Shown: positions 42,318-51,583, counted from the first letter of the stretch. The stretch is 64,000 nucleotides of DNA from Jeotgalicoccus saudimassiliensis (GCF_000756715.1 NZ_CCSE01000001.1:1456001-1520000); one strand, 5' to 3'. Made by a program: numbers and translations. The notes: generated by a model from the letters alone, not told the origin.

Positions 42318-43190
42318 GTGATCATAGAGTTAAGGAAAACAGGGCGCTATCAGCTGAAAGAACTGCTTGAGACCGCAAAAATCGCAAAAAGTGTATTTAA
42401 GTACTGGAATGACCGGCTACCGGAGCAGCACGATAAAGAGGCTGAAATCGTCGAATCCATCCAGACGATCGTGGCTGAAAGCAAAGGCAGATATGGCTAT
42501 CGTCGGGTCTGTTTGGCATTGAAAAATAAAGGGATGATAGTGAATCACAAGAAAGTGCTGCGTTTGATGCGGAAATATCAATTGCTTTGCGGTAAGTTTA
42601 AGCATAGAAACCGACAATACAAAGCATATAAAGGAAAAGTCGGTAAAATTGCTAAGAACAAACTGTCCCGCCGGTTTAAAACAGATCGTCCATATCAAAA
42701 AGTATTGACGGATATCACTCAGTTCAACATTCCAGCGTCCGGGGAGAAGCTTTACTTGTCGCCGTTCATGGATGCATTCAGCGGAGAGATTCTGTCTTGC
42801 AAAATCAATCGTTCACCCACACTGGATATCGCAATCGACCCTTTAATCGATTTGATTCAACAACGACCGATGTTGGACTATCGAATGACCGTCCACTCGG
42901 ATCAGGGCTGGCACTATCAGCATAGACAGTGGGTCAAATACCTTAAGAAGCATCAGACATTCCAAAGTATGTCGAGAAAAGGCAACTGTCTGGATAATTC
43001 TCCAATGGAGAATTTCTTCGGGCTGTTGAAACAGGAAATGTTTTATGGCCAACAGTTTACGACCTATACAGAACTGGAATCTGCGATTCATCAATATATC
43101 GCTTTCTATAACAATGATAGAATTAAAACAAAACTAAAAGGCATGTCCCCTGTCAATTACAGGAGACACACCTTTAATAAAATCGCTTAA
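42318..43190 (+). CDS. IS3-family transposase OrfB (DDE integrase)
   Basis: The 290-residue catalytic part has an N-terminal HTH_21 segment (ESKGRYGYRRVCLALKN), then an rve-type core with DDE residues in VLTDITQF, VHSDQGWHY and PMENFFGLLKQE, and the family tail FYNNDRIKTKLKGMSPVNYR. GTG 42318 is a possible independent start, but the frame is open back to the slip site at 42273, so the main product is probably the OrfAB fusion. No internal stop or frameshift is visible. Confidence 0.93.
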   Translation: MIIELRKTGRYQLKELLETAKIAKSVFKYWNDRLPEQHDKEAEIVESIQTIVAESKGRYGYRRVCLALKNKGMIVNHKKVLRLMRKYQLLCGKFKHRNRQYKAYKGKVGKIAKNKLSRRFKTDRPYQKVLTDITQFNIPASGEKLYLSPFMDAFSGEILSCKINRSPTLDIAIDPLIDLIQQRPMLDYRMTVHSDQGWHYQHRQWVKYLKKHQTFQSMSRKGNCLDNSPMENFFGLLKQEMFYGQQFTTYTELESAIHQYIAFYNNDRIKTKLKGMSPVNYRRHTFNKIA

Positions 43191-43247
43191 CCAAAAGTTC
43201 AACTTTTGGGGTTCACTTCAAAAATTAAGCGGACTTTTTTGTATTCA

Positions 43248-44096
43248 CTATTCTGCCGGAGTTCCCGGTTCAATGTCATATGATTTCTGTACTGTTTCGT
43301 TACGCTCGCCGAGACCGTCAGTTGTTTTCTTATCCCATACAGCCTGCTGTTTTTCTTTCAGCCCTGAAACCATCTTCTCAGGAATGACGTTGCGGTATTG
43401 CTTAGTCTCACCGAGTATGACTTTAATTGCCGGTTCCGTCACTTCGTGAGGGTCGAATTGTTCACTCGGGAATGCCGTTTTACTGTAATCAAATACCGTT
43501 TCACTGAGATCTGTCTCCCAGTTTTTCCACGTTTCAAATTCACGGTCATTAAATCCGGTTAAATAAGGTCCTGGATTAATCGTTGATACTTCCACATTGA
43601 ATTCCTGAAGCTCTTTACTCAATGCCAGTGCAAAGGCTTCTACAGTATGCTTGGAACCTGAATACGGGCCGGACAGCGGATTTGTTGTAATCCCTGATAC
43701 CGACGATACAAACACGATACGTCCGCTCTTATTCTCTACCATTTTACGGGCAAATCCTTTAGTTAAGAGTATCGGTCCAAAAACGTTAGCCTCGAACTGA
43801 TGGCGTAGATTCTCTTCCGGTATATCAACTAATGAACCGCCTTCTTTGACTGCAGCGTTATTCACCAGCACATCAATATCCCACGTCCATGCTTTCTCAC
43901 GGTCTTTAGCATTTGTTACGTCCAGTTTCTCAATCTGCATCGTCACACCGCGTTCGCGCGCTTCCTGCTCTAACGCTGAGACCTGCGACATCACTTCCAC
44001 CGTTGCAATCACCGGATTGCCTTTTTCCGCCAGTGCAAATGCAATATTTTTACCGAAGCCTGTTCCGGCACCTGTAATAAGAACTGTCTGAGTCAT
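43248..44096 (-). CDS. SDR-family oxidoreductase
   Basis: This 282-residue short-chain dehydrogenase has the cofactor motif TGAGTGFGKN, NNAA (VLVNNAAVKEGG), a catalytic Ser in VSSVSG and YSGSK near residue 147. The C-terminal 60 residues are longer than in minimal SDRs, with a final polar tail ending PGTPAE. The substrate is unknown. Its terminator was the hairpin now broken by the insertion sequence eight bases downstream. The RBS is AGGAGGG. Confidence 0.88.
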   Translation of the reverse strand: MTQTVLITGAGTGFGKNIAFALAEKGNPVIATVEVMSQVSALEQEARERGVTMQIEKLDVTNAKDREKAWTWDIDVLVNNAAVKEGGSLVDIPEENLRHQFEANVFGPILLTKGFARKMVENKSGRIVFVSSVSGITTNPLSGPYSGSKHTVEAFALALSKELQEFNVEVSTINPGPYLTGFNDREFETWKNWETDLSETVFDYSKTAFPSEQFDPHEVTEPAIKVILGETKQYRNVIPEKMVSGLKEKQQAVWDKKTTDGLGERNETVQKSYDIEPGTPAE

Positions 44097-44224
44097 TAAA
44101 TAACCCTCCTGTTAATTTGATTCATTAGACTATATACCCTGTATAAATGATTTTAATTTCAGAATAGTGATTACAAATAAATATGGCGGGAATATAAATA
44201 CTGTTTAAAGATGGAGGGATAATG

Positions 44225-45304
44225 ATGGATTACAAACTACTGGGTAATTCAGGTTTAAATATTTCGAAGTACTCTCTTGGGACAATTCCATTCAGCGGCA
44301 CAAACGGTTTTGAAGGCGCTGCGGATATGGGGCAGGAAACTGCAAATCATTTTGTCGACTATGCGCTCGATCACGGCATTAACCATTTCGATACAGCAAA
44401 TCTGTACGCGAAAGGTGATGCAGAAATTGTACTCGGCAAAGCGCTGGGCAATAAGCGTAAAGATATGACGATTGCCAGCAAGACCGGTGTGCAGATTCAA
44501 GGCGGACCTAATGACGGCGGTGCAACTCGCATTAATATAGAATCCACAATTGATAAAACACTGGAACGTCTCGGGACGAATTATCTGGATCTTTATTATG
44601 TTCATATGTGGGACGGACGTGTGCCTGTTTCCGAAACAGTCCAGGTAATGAATGACCTGATTAAAAAAGGTAAAATCCGTTATTGGGGAGTTTCAAATTA
44701 CAGCGGCTGGTCGTTAGCAAAAACACACACATTTGCAGTGGAAAATAATCTTATTCCGCCAGCCGCACATCAAATTTACTACACACCTGAATCACGCGAG
44801 GCGGAGTATGAACTGCTGCCTGCAGGGACAGAGCTTGGAATTGGCAACACAATCTGGTCGCCGTTAGGTGAAGGTATGCTGAATGGCAAAATTACCAGAA
44901 ACCAAAAAGCACAGCCTGGCACACGCCAGGGCAATGGATGGGCCGAGCCGTACTTGAAAGATAAAGAATTCTTTTATAACCTCGTTGAAATGCTCCAGGA
45001 TATTGCATCAAAACACAATGCCACAGTACCGCAGGTTGTTCTCGCGTGGCTTCGCGACAGACCCAATGTCGACTCGGTAATTATCGCTGCACGCAACAAG
45101 GAACAGCTTTATGAAAATGTGGCTTCTTATACGCTGCAATTATCCGATGACGACGTTTCACAAATTACAGATTTTACTGCTCTTGAACCAATTTACCCTC
45201 ATTGGCACCGCGCAATGAACACGATGGATATGGCTTCTGAATCGGAAAAAGTATACCTCGAAGCGTATAACAAAACGATGACGCAGAAAGATCAGGAAAT
45301 ATAA
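44225..45304 (+). CDS. Aldo/keto reductase
   Basis: This 359-residue (beta/alpha)8 NADPH reductase is of the AKR superfamily, group with YhdN/Gpr-like proteins. It has the catalytic tetrad: FDTANLYAKG (Asp, Tyr), the Lys in IASKTG and the His in YYVHMWD. The C-terminal cofactor-binding block VDSVIIAARNKEQLYENV is intact. ATG 44225, six bases after GGAGGG, is slightly better placed than ATG 44222 directly before it. It is divergent from the SDR gene, and the physiological carbonyl substrate is unknown. Confidence 0.9.
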   Translation: MDYKLLGNSGLNISKYSLGTIPFSGTNGFEGAADMGQETANHFVDYALDHGINHFDTANLYAKGDAEIVLGKALGNKRKDMTIASKTGVQIQGGPNDGGATRINIESTIDKTLERLGTNYLDLYYVHMWDGRVPVSETVQVMNDLIKKGKIRYWGVSNYSGWSLAKTHTFAVENNLIPPAAHQIYYTPESREAEYELLPAGTELGIGNTIWSPLGEGMLNGKITRNQKAQPGTRQGNGWAEPYLKDKEFFYNLVEMLQDIASKHNATVPQVVLAWLRDRPNVDSVIIAARNKEQLYENVASYTLQLSDDDVSQITDFTALEPIYPHWHRAMNTMDMASESEKVYLEAYNKTMTQKDQEI

Positions 45305-45381
45305 TTATTAAAAAAAATTGTTTAACGTGAAACATCTGCACGAGCGCTATAAACACTGTCATAACAGCACTTTAAAGCAGG

Positions 45382-45398
45382 GCGTTATAATATAACGC
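45382..45398. repeat. 17-bp palindrome GCGTTATA-A-TATAACGC
   Basis: A perfect palindrome in the 190-base gap between the aldo/keto reductase and the IsaB-like gene. It may be an operator. It shares the GCGTTA core with hairpins at 30.8, 36.46 and 61.03 kb. Confidence 0.5.
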
Positions 45399-45496
45399 TA
45401 CGCATTACTCCTGTATCTCCTGACATCAATTGCAGTTAATAAAAAATTGTGCAACAATTAGGACTTAAGCTATACAACTTTAGGAGATGATTCCAA

Positions 45497-46060
45497 ATGA
45501 ACATGCACAAATTAGTTAAAGTGCTGGCATCAGCGGGAATTGCAGCTACTGTCGTTACAAGCGCACATGTTGCAAGCGGAGATGACGGTATGAATACAGT
45601 CGAAGCAGCAGAATCTAAAAATTCAAATTATAAATATCAAGGCGATACAGGTTACGGTGATGGAAACTTCCTTCTTAACGATGCTCTTATAAAAACACTG
45701 GAAGAAGACGGTGATTTAGCATTCAACGGCCACGCTATTGAAGCTTCAGAAACTGATTACGAAAAACGTGCGAAGAAGAAATCCGAGTTTGTTGAAGAAC
45801 ACGATCAAAAGTTTACACTTCGCGGAGGAACAGCAACTAAAGTCGTCTTCCCGATTCAGGAAGAAACTTTATCAATTGATGAAGTAACTGAAGCATACGG
45901 GGACGACTACGAAGTAAAAAAAGATAAAGATGATAAATACGAAACGTATGTATATAAACTCGGCGACCAGAAAGACGAAGCTGAGAAAAACGTTATAGCA
46001 TTCAAAGTAGAAAATGATTTTGTAACCCAGGGAACAATCGGTTACAGCAGTTCTTACTAA
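45497..46060 (+). CDS. Secreted IsaB-like protein
   Basis: This 187-residue protein has a Sec signal peptide (basic MNMHKLVK, a hydrophobic helix, cleavage probably near VEAAES at about residue 40). The mature part resembles S. aureus immunodominant surface antigen B: YKYQGDTGYGDGNFLLNDA and LAFNGHAI correspond to the YNGYIGNNANFILDK and VKFNGIKL blocks. IsaB is an extracellular nucleic-acid-binding protein; DNA binding here is inferred. The mature domain is rich in Lys, Asp and Glu. RBS AGGAGATG, monocistronic, terminator follows. Confidence 0.78.
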   Translation: MNMHKLVKVLASAGIAATVVTSAHVASGDDGMNTVEAAESKNSNYKYQGDTGYGDGNFLLNDALIKTLEEDGDLAFNGHAIEASETDYEKRAKKKSEFVEEHDQKFTLRGGTATKVVFPIQEETLSIDEVTEAYGDDYEVKKDKDDKYETYVYKLGDQKDEAEKNVIAFKVENDFVTQGTIGYSSSY

Positions 46061-46072
46061 AAGAATAAAAAT

Positions 46073-46120
46073 AAGAGACCTCCGGCAGTTTAATGATGAT
46101 ATGCCGTGAGGTCTCTTTTT
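46073..46120. terminator. Terminator isaB-like gene / SDR
   Basis: AAGAGACCTC-c-GGCA / TGCC-gt-GAGGTCTCTT forms a 14-bp interrupted stem, followed by TTT on the plus strand. Confidence 0.85.
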
Positions 46121-46124
46121 ATGA

Positions 46125-46877
46125 TTAGCGGATCTGTATTGAACCGCCGTCAGCCATCAGTGTCTGGCCTGTCATATAATTTGAATCTTCTGATGCTAAA
46201 AACACAGCTATCGGACCGATATCTTTTTCAGGATCTCCCCAGCGTTTCATCGGCACTTTGGAAACAATTGCTTCGAATGTTTCAGGGTGCTCTTTCGACC
46301 ACGCTTCAACCCCCGGTGTCATTGCGATTGGGCTGATGATATTCACATTAATACCATATTCTCCCCATTCGTTTGCTGCAACTTTTGAAATCGCACGGAT
46401 CGCTTCTTTTGCTGCTGCATATGCCGTTTGTGTTTTTTGCCCTTCAAGACCTGCACCGGAGGCAAAATTAATTACGCTGCCTTTAGACTCTTTAAGATGC
46501 GGGAATGCACTTTGCATCAGATAAAATGTCGGATAAAATCCTGTGTCGAATGAGAAGTCCATATCTGCCTGTGTTGTATCTTCAAAGTTCACCTGTCTGG
46601 ATGCATGTGCATTGTTTACAAGCACATCGAGTTTGCCGTATTTCTCCACAACAGTATCGACGATTTCATGCAGTTTTTCGCGCTCTGTTAAGTCCGCTTT
46701 AATGAACATTGAATCCGGTGATATTTCCTGAAGTTCACTCAGTACCGCGTTGCCCTGTTCTTCGTTCAGATCAACAATCGCTACTTTAGCACCTTCTTTT
46801 GCCATCGCTCTTGCCATACCGCTGCCTATCCCGCCGGCACCGCCTGTAATAATAACTGCTTTATCTTTTAATTTCAT
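46125..46877 (-). CDS. SDR-family oxidoreductase
   Basis: This 250-residue short-chain dehydrogenase has TGGAGGIGSGM (cofactor), NNAH (LVNNAHA, usually NNAG), and a catalytic YAAAK at about residue 151. The C-terminal block YMTGQTLMADGG is typical of the FabG-like group. ATG 46877 is chosen over GTG 46886 because TGGAGTG then sits six bases upstream. It is the second gene of a two-SDR operon, 29 bases after its neighbour, divergent from a TetR gene. Confidence 0.9.
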   Translation of the reverse strand: MKLKDKAVIITGGAGGIGSGMARAMAKEGAKVAIVDLNEEQGNAVLSELQEISPDSMFIKADLTEREKLHEIVDTVVEKYGKLDVLVNNAHASRQVNFEDTTQADMDFSFDTGFYPTFYLMQSAFPHLKESKGSVINFASGAGLEGQKTQTAYAAAKEAIRAISKVAANEWGEYGINVNIISPIAMTPGVEAWSKEHPETFEAIVSKVPMKRWGDPEKDIGPIAVFLASEDSNYMTGQTLMADGGSIQIR

Positions 46878-46906
46878 ACTGATCACTCCATTTTGTACAA
46901 TTTAAC

Positions 46907-47641
46907 TTACATTGCTGTTAAGCCGCCATCAATAATGAATTCAGATCCTGTAGAATAGCTTGATTCTTCTGATGCCAGGAACAGCACCATATTTGTCACT
47001 TCTTCCGACTGAGCCATGCGGCGCATTGGGATGTGCTTCGCGAACTCTTTAATCTGTTCCACTGCATCGCCTTCAGTAACCATCGGTGTTTCGATTACAC
47101 CCGGATGCACAGAGTTTACTCTGATACCAAGGTGTCCAACCTGCAGCGCAGCTGCTTTTGTCAGCCCTCTGACAGCAAATTTAGAGTCTGTATAGCCAAC
47201 TGCACCGCCGACAATTCCGTTCATCGATGAAATGTTCACGATTGAACCGCCTTCAGCTTTTTGCATTGATGGTAATACTGCTTTAATACCAAGGAAGACA
47301 GAAACCTGATTAATATCGATAATTTTTTTATAATCTTCAACTGACATATCAAAAATGCTCTTGCTCATGCTGATTCCTGCATTGTTTACAAGAACGTTAA
47401 CCGGACCGAAAGCCGCTTCTGTTTTCTCAATAACTTCCTGCCATCCTGCTTCGTCAGTCACATCGTGTTTTACAAACAGTGCATTATCTCCAAGTTCAGC
47501 AGCCAGTTTCTCGCCGACTTCTTCATTTATATCAGTAAATACAACTTTAGCGCCTTCTTCAACGAAACGGCGTACGTGTGATTCTCCCATACCTCTTGCT
47601 CCGCCTGTAACAATTGCAACTTTGTCTAATAATTTCGTCAT
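46907..47641 (-). CDS. SDR-family oxidoreductase, 3-alpha-HSD/FabG-like
   Basis: This 244-residue short-chain dehydrogenase has TGGARGMGESH at the N-terminus, NNAG (VLVNNAGIS), a Ser in NISSMNG, and YTDSK as the catalytic Tyr-Lys pair. The C-terminal YSTGSEFIIDGG is standard. ATG 47641 follows GGAGG at eight bases; an upstream in-frame start at 47677 has no RBS. First gene of the operon. A TetR gene is divergent 115 bases away, so ligand-controlled repression is plausible. Confidence 0.92.
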   Translation of the reverse strand: MTKLLDKVAIVTGGARGMGESHVRRFVEEGAKVVFTDINEEVGEKLAAELGDNALFVKHDVTDEAGWQEVIEKTEAAFGPVNVLVNNAGISMSKSIFDMSVEDYKKIIDINQVSVFLGIKAVLPSMQKAEGGSIVNISSMNGIVGGAVGYTDSKFAVRGLTKAAALQVGHLGIRVNSVHPGVIETPMVTEGDAVEQIKEFAKHIPMRRMAQSEEVTNMVLFLASEESSYSTGSEFIIDGGLTAM

Positions 47642-47684
47642 ATTATAATCCTCCAACAATGATAGTCTGACTCTCAATATAATT

Positions 47685-47706
47685 ATAACGCTAATTTAAC
47701 TGTTAT
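47685..47706. promoter_or_regulatory. Possible TetR operator between the SDR operon and tetR
   Basis: ATAAC-N12-GTTAT forms a short inverted repeat (47685-47689, 47702-47706). It overlaps a minus-strand TATAAT of the likely SDR promoter. Confidence 0.35.
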
Positions 47707-47756
47707 GCTAATATTTAGACATGCATTATAATTAATATTTGAAAGGGGAAGATTGT

Positions 47757-48389
47757 ATGTCAAAACAGCTGGCAAACAAAGAACGCCGTCATAAGGCTAT
47801 TATCGATGCTGCCGAAAAACTGCTGATAGAAAGCAGCTGGGACAGCGTGCAGATGCAGGATATCGCAAAAGAAGCTGAAGTCGGTGTCGCAACACTTTTC
47901 AGATACTTCCCGAAAAAGCAGATGCTTATTATCGCAGTTGCCAATCAGATATTAACTGAAGAACTCGATTTTTACTGTGATATCAGTAAACAGGAGATAA
48001 CCGGCATTGAAAAAGTCGAATCAATCTTTACGAGAGTAAATAGACTTGATAATCCCGGTGCATTAAAGAAATCGAAGTTTATCGATGTCTTTGAATCGAA
48101 TATCAGCGAGTTCGATAATTTTGCAGCAGAAGCAAAAGATTACTTCGCCATACGCAATGATATTTCCAATATCGTAAGCAAAATTGTCCAAGAAGGTCAG
48201 ACCGATAATACACTGCCTTCCGGCGAGGGTGTTACCGATGAAATTATGACGATGATTAATAACTACAGTCTTTTCGCACGGAAGCTTGCGCTGATGAAAG
48301 GTATTATGACATTGGAAAAGCACCCGGGTATCAGCACCCAGTTAAAAATTATGCATGACATGTATATGGAAAGACTCAGAGAATCTTAA
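47757..48389 (+). CDS. TetR-family regulator
   Basis: This 210-residue TetR repressor has an N-terminal HTH (IIDAAEKLLIESSWDSVQMQDIAKEAEVGVATLFRYFPKKQML) and an unassigned C-terminal ligand domain. ATG 47757 lies seven bases after AAGGGGAA; TTG 47739 is a poorer start. It is divergent from the two-SDR operon and 42 bases upstream of the DASS carrier gene in the same direction, so either may be its target. Confidence 0.9.
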   Translation: MSKQLANKERRHKAIIDAAEKLLIESSWDSVQMQDIAKEAEVGVATLFRYFPKKQMLIIAVANQILTEELDFYCDISKQEITGIEKVESIFTRVNRLDNPGALKKSKFIDVFESNISEFDNFAAEAKDYFAIRNDISNIVSKIVQEGQTDNTLPSGEGVTDEIMTMINNYSLFARKLALMKGIMTLEKHPGISTQLKIMHDMYMERLRES

Positions 48390-48431
48390 AAATATATTCA
48401 TCTTAAGGGGAATAGAGCTGGTGGGATTGTG

Positions 48432-49856
48432 ATGAGATTAAATAGAACAAGATTTACAATGACATTTAATATTTCAGTAATACTGGTTTTTATACTTCTT
48501 ATCTTTATTGCTCCATCGACTTTTCTTCAGGATTTCACACCTGAACAGCGAAGAACTGTGGGGCTTCTTGTACTTGCCATTTATCTATGGACCATTTCTC
48601 CTCTGCCGTCAGGAGCAGCGAGTATACTTCTTCTCGCGATGATGATGATTCTCGGACTTGTAGACTCAGTCGAAAGTGCAATGAGCGGATTTCTATCTTC
48701 TGCGCTTTATTTCATTTTAATTTTAACTATATTAAGCAGAGTGCTTGTGAAGACCGGTGTCGATAAAGTCGTCGCCTCGCAGCTGCTGAGATTGAATGAA
48801 AAAGGTCCTAAAGCGATAGCTGTTGCACTGCCGGTACTGATTGCAATACTCCCTGCACTTATGCCCTCCGCATTCGCACGGCTTAAAATGCTGCTGCCAT
48901 TCGTAGACAGATTGAATGATTCATTCGGATTTTCAAATCACAGTGTTTTCAAGAAGTATGCATTATATGTTATCGGACTAATGAATCAGAACGGAACTAT
49001 TATAGTCTATACCGGCGGAGGCTTCCCGGTTTTAGCAGCTCAGCTTTTAAATGACTACAATGTTGCTGATCTTGGATGGCTGGAATGGTTTCTTATTATT
49101 GCACCGCCGCTTTGGCTGGCGCTGCTTATCGTAAATATATTTGCATGGAATTACTTTAAATATTCCTATCCATCCGAAACTCCGGACAGCCAGGTCCAAA
49201 AAGCAATTCAGCCTGAAAAGTATTTTGAAACACCACGGGAGAGAAAAAGGTTCCAATTTGTAATAATGACTTTTTTGATGATGATTATAGTATGGGCACT
49301 AACAGATAATAATGTCGTTCCGACCTTGCTGCCGCCAATGATCCTGCTCGTTATTTACTCAATTCCGAAAATCGGTTTGCTGAATAATACAGATATCAGA
49401 GCATTTGACTGGGAAAGCTTTCTGCTTCTCGGCGCCTCTTTTTCCATCGGTATTTTACTGGATCAGAATGGAACAGCTGTAGTAATAGCAGAACATATGA
49501 TGCAGTTTGTTCCCGAGGATTCCGGATTGATTTTTAAAACTGTACTTATTGCTTTGATTACATTTGTATTCAGAATGATATTTATTGTTCCTTCATCTGC
49601 CATAATAGTAATTTTTCCTATCGTAGTTTCTTATGCAGACATCACTAACATACCTGCATTAAGTCTTGCATTTCTTGTAATTTTAATTGTCGGCGGTACA
49701 AATATTTTGCCCATACATTCACCCACATCATATTTTGCATTTCAATCAGGAGTTCTCAGTAAAAAAGATCATTATATAATCGCTGCATTTTCAACAGGTA
49801 TATTCATTATCACTGCAATAATCGCTGCATCCACTTATTGGACGCTATGGTTGTAA
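48432..49856 (+). CDS. DASS/SLC13-type anion:Na+ symporter
   Basis: This 474-residue membrane protein has about 12 helices and features of the divalent anion:sodium symporters: the re-entrant regions LVLAIYLWTISPLPSGAASI and the second SIGILLDQNGTAVVIAEHM, and a C-terminal IVGGTNILPIHSPTSY. It probably carries a di- or tricarboxylate. ATG 48432 follows a GGTGGG-like RBS, with GTG 48429 possible. It lies between a TetR gene and the citrate-type two-component system and may belong to the same nutritional theme. Confidence 0.75.
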   Translation: MRLNRTRFTMTFNISVILVFILLIFIAPSTFLQDFTPEQRRTVGLLVLAIYLWTISPLPSGAASILLLAMMMILGLVDSVESAMSGFLSSALYFILILTILSRVLVKTGVDKVVASQLLRLNEKGPKAIAVALPVLIAILPALMPSAFARLKMLLPFVDRLNDSFGFSNHSVFKKYALYVIGLMNQNGTIIVYTGGGFPVLAAQLLNDYNVADLGWLEWFLIIAPPLWLALLIVNIFAWNYFKYSYPSETPDSQVQKAIQPEKYFETPRERKRFQFVIMTFLMMIIVWALTDNNVVPTLLPPMILLVIYSIPKIGLLNNTDIRAFDWESFLLLGASFSIGILLDQNGTAVVIAEHMMQFVPEDSGLIFKTVLIALITFVFRMIFIVPSSAIIVIFPIVVSYADITNIPALSLAFLVILIVGGTNILPIHSPTSYFAFQSGVLSKKDHYIIAAFSTGIFIITAIIAASTYWTLWL

Positions 49857-49960
49857 AAATAATTATTTGAAAATTTAATCTCTTGATTCAAAAGCAGCAT
49901 CAATGCGATTTCTATTCTGTTATAATAGGCAATAGTCTACTTGAGAAAGAATGATTATAT

Positions 49961-51583
49961 ATGAAGCGTTTTTTAGAAGTAAGCCTTGAAACTAAAATTA
50001 ATGGGATATTGATTGGCGTTATAAGCCTAATCATCATTTCATTGTCAGCTTTTTACCTTTATCACTCAGGCAATGAATATTACGACAATGCAAAAAGACT
50101 GACTCTCCAATCTGCAAAAACTATTTCTTTTTTACCATCAATAACTGACAGTGATAATTTAAAAGATAATGAAAAAATTCAGACGCTGACCAATCAGTAT
50201 ATTTTTGAGAATGATATAGATTTCGTTATCGTGAAAAATAAAGGAGGAACTATTCTGTCCCATCCAAACCCTTCAATGATTGGGGAACATGAACCATACG
50301 AGGAAGACATGCGTGCGAATATTTTTGGTGCTTACTATACGGAGGTAACCGATAAGTATATAGAACCTGCTGTTATAGCCATAGCTCCTGTCTATACGGG
50401 AAATGAAGTTAGGCAATTGAGCGGCGTAGTTAAAGTCGGTTATTTTGAAAGTAAAATTACTGAGAAAGTGCTGAATAAACTGTATCAGCTTTCATTCATT
50501 ATTATCTTTTTCATCATTCTAAGTTTCTTTATCAGCAGATGGTTTGGAAAATACATAAAATCAGAGACACTAGGTTATGAACCAAAAGAAATTACTATGA
50601 TTCTTAAAAACCGGGAAAATATTTTTTCAGCTCTGGATGAAGGGATCATTGCGGCTGATTTATCCGGAAAAATTATTTATGTTAATAAGGCAGCTCGTAA
50701 ATATCTTGGAAACTCTGCAGATACTCACATGAATAATAATATCCATGATTACTTTCAAAATGATTTAGAAAGATATTTAAATCAAAATGACAGCAATAAT
50801 GGTATCAGATACTTTGAAACTTATTTAGACGACAAAGAAATTGTTGTTATTGTTAATAATCTCTACGAAAAAGAAGAACGTTCCGGTCACGTCATTATAT
50901 TAAGAGATATGACAGAGATGTCAGAGCTCTCCAATAAACTAACCATTGTAGAATCACTTTTTGATGATTTACGAGCACAAAGTCATGAATATAAAAACAG
51001 ACTTCACCTTATTTCAGGATTGCTGGAAATGCAAAAATATCATGGCATACGGGATGTACTTGATGATGAAATAGATAATCTGGATTTATATGAAAAAAAC
51101 CTGATTGGTATCGAAGAAGACCGAATAAAAGCTCTGCTGATTGCCAAAATGAATAAAGCCGCTGAAAAACAGGTTAATTTCAAAATCAATAATCAGAGCC
51201 AGATGATTCCTATTTCCAATAAACATAAAATTAATTCTCTGATTACTATTATCAGTAATCTCATTGACAATTCCATTGAAGCAGTGCTCGATCAGAATGA
51301 ACCTGAAATCAATTTTTATATCGGTTATTTTGACGGATGGCTGGAAATTGCAGTTCAGGATAACGGCTGCGGTATAAATGATGAGGAGAACATCTTTAAA
51401 AAGGGTTATTCGACTAAGAACGGCGGTATCAACAGAGGCTACGGACTTTATAACGTTACTGCAAATGTTGAGCTTCTCGAAGGATATATAGACGTCAAAT
51501 CCAGGAACGGTCAAACTGTATTCACCGTTGAAGTTCCTATAGCCGAGGAAGGAGAATATAATATTGAAAATTCTTATAGTTGA
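49961..51583 (+). CDS. CitA/DcuS-type sensor histidine kinase
   Basis: This 540-residue sensor has one TM helix (16-34), an extracellular PDC/Cache domain (35-172), a second TM (175-192), a PAS domain (about 220-320) and a kinase core. The phospho-acceptor is H342 in AQSHEYKNRLH, and the ATPase boxes are DNSIEAVLD (N), DNGCGI (G1) and GYGLYNV (G2). This is the CitA/DcuS/MalK class that reads external citrate, C4-dicarboxylates or related acids. It overlaps the regulator gene by 20 bases and sits upstream of tctCBA, its probable target. Confidence 0.92.
   Translation: MKRFLEVSLETKINGILIGVISLIIISLSAFYLYHSGNEYYDNAKRLTLQSAKTISFLPSITDSDNLKDNEKIQTLTNQYIFENDIDFVIVKNKGGTILSHPNPSMIGEHEPYEEDMRANIFGAYYTEVTDKYIEPAVIAIAPVYTGNEVRQLSGVVKVGYFESKITEKVLNKLYQLSFIIIFFIILSFFISRWFGKYIKSETLGYEPKEITMILKNRENIFSALDEGIIAADLSGKIIYVNKAARKYLGNSADTHMNNNIHDYFQNDLERYLNQNDSNNGIRYFETYLDDKEIVVIVNNLYEKEERSGHVIILRDMTEMSELSNKLTIVESLFDDLRAQSHEYKNRLHLISGLLEMQKYHGIRDVLDDEIDNLDLYEKNLIGIEEDRIKALLIAKMNKAAEKQVNFKINNQSQMIPISNKHKINSLITIISNLIDNSIEAVLDQNEPEINFYIGYFDGWLEIAVQDNGCGINDEENIFKKGYSTKNGGINRGYGLYNVTANVELLEGYIDVKSRNGQTVFTVEVPIAEEGEYNIENSYS

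Larger units (their letters stand above)
41725..43220 (+). mobile_element. IS3-family (IS150-like) insertion sequence, intact
   Basis: The 1,496-bp element has terminal inverted repeats of about 25 bp with three mismatches: the left end is TGATGTGCACCCCTAAAGTT and the right end, read inward, is TGAAGTGAACCCCAAAAGTT. AAAA flanks both ends as a probable target duplication. It encodes orfA and orfB in the -1 relation, with an A-AAA-AAG slip site and a complete DDE domain, so it looks functional. This is the only copy in the window. Confidence 0.93.
41707..43240. terminator. Terminator hairpin split by an insertion sequence
   Basis: AAAAAAGTCCGCTTAA (41707-41722) and TTAAGCGGACTTTTTT (43225-43240) are a perfect 16-bp inverted repeat. 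Removing the insertion sequence and one AAAA copy restores a compact bidirectional terminator between ykoC and the convergent SDR gene. Confidence 0.85.
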
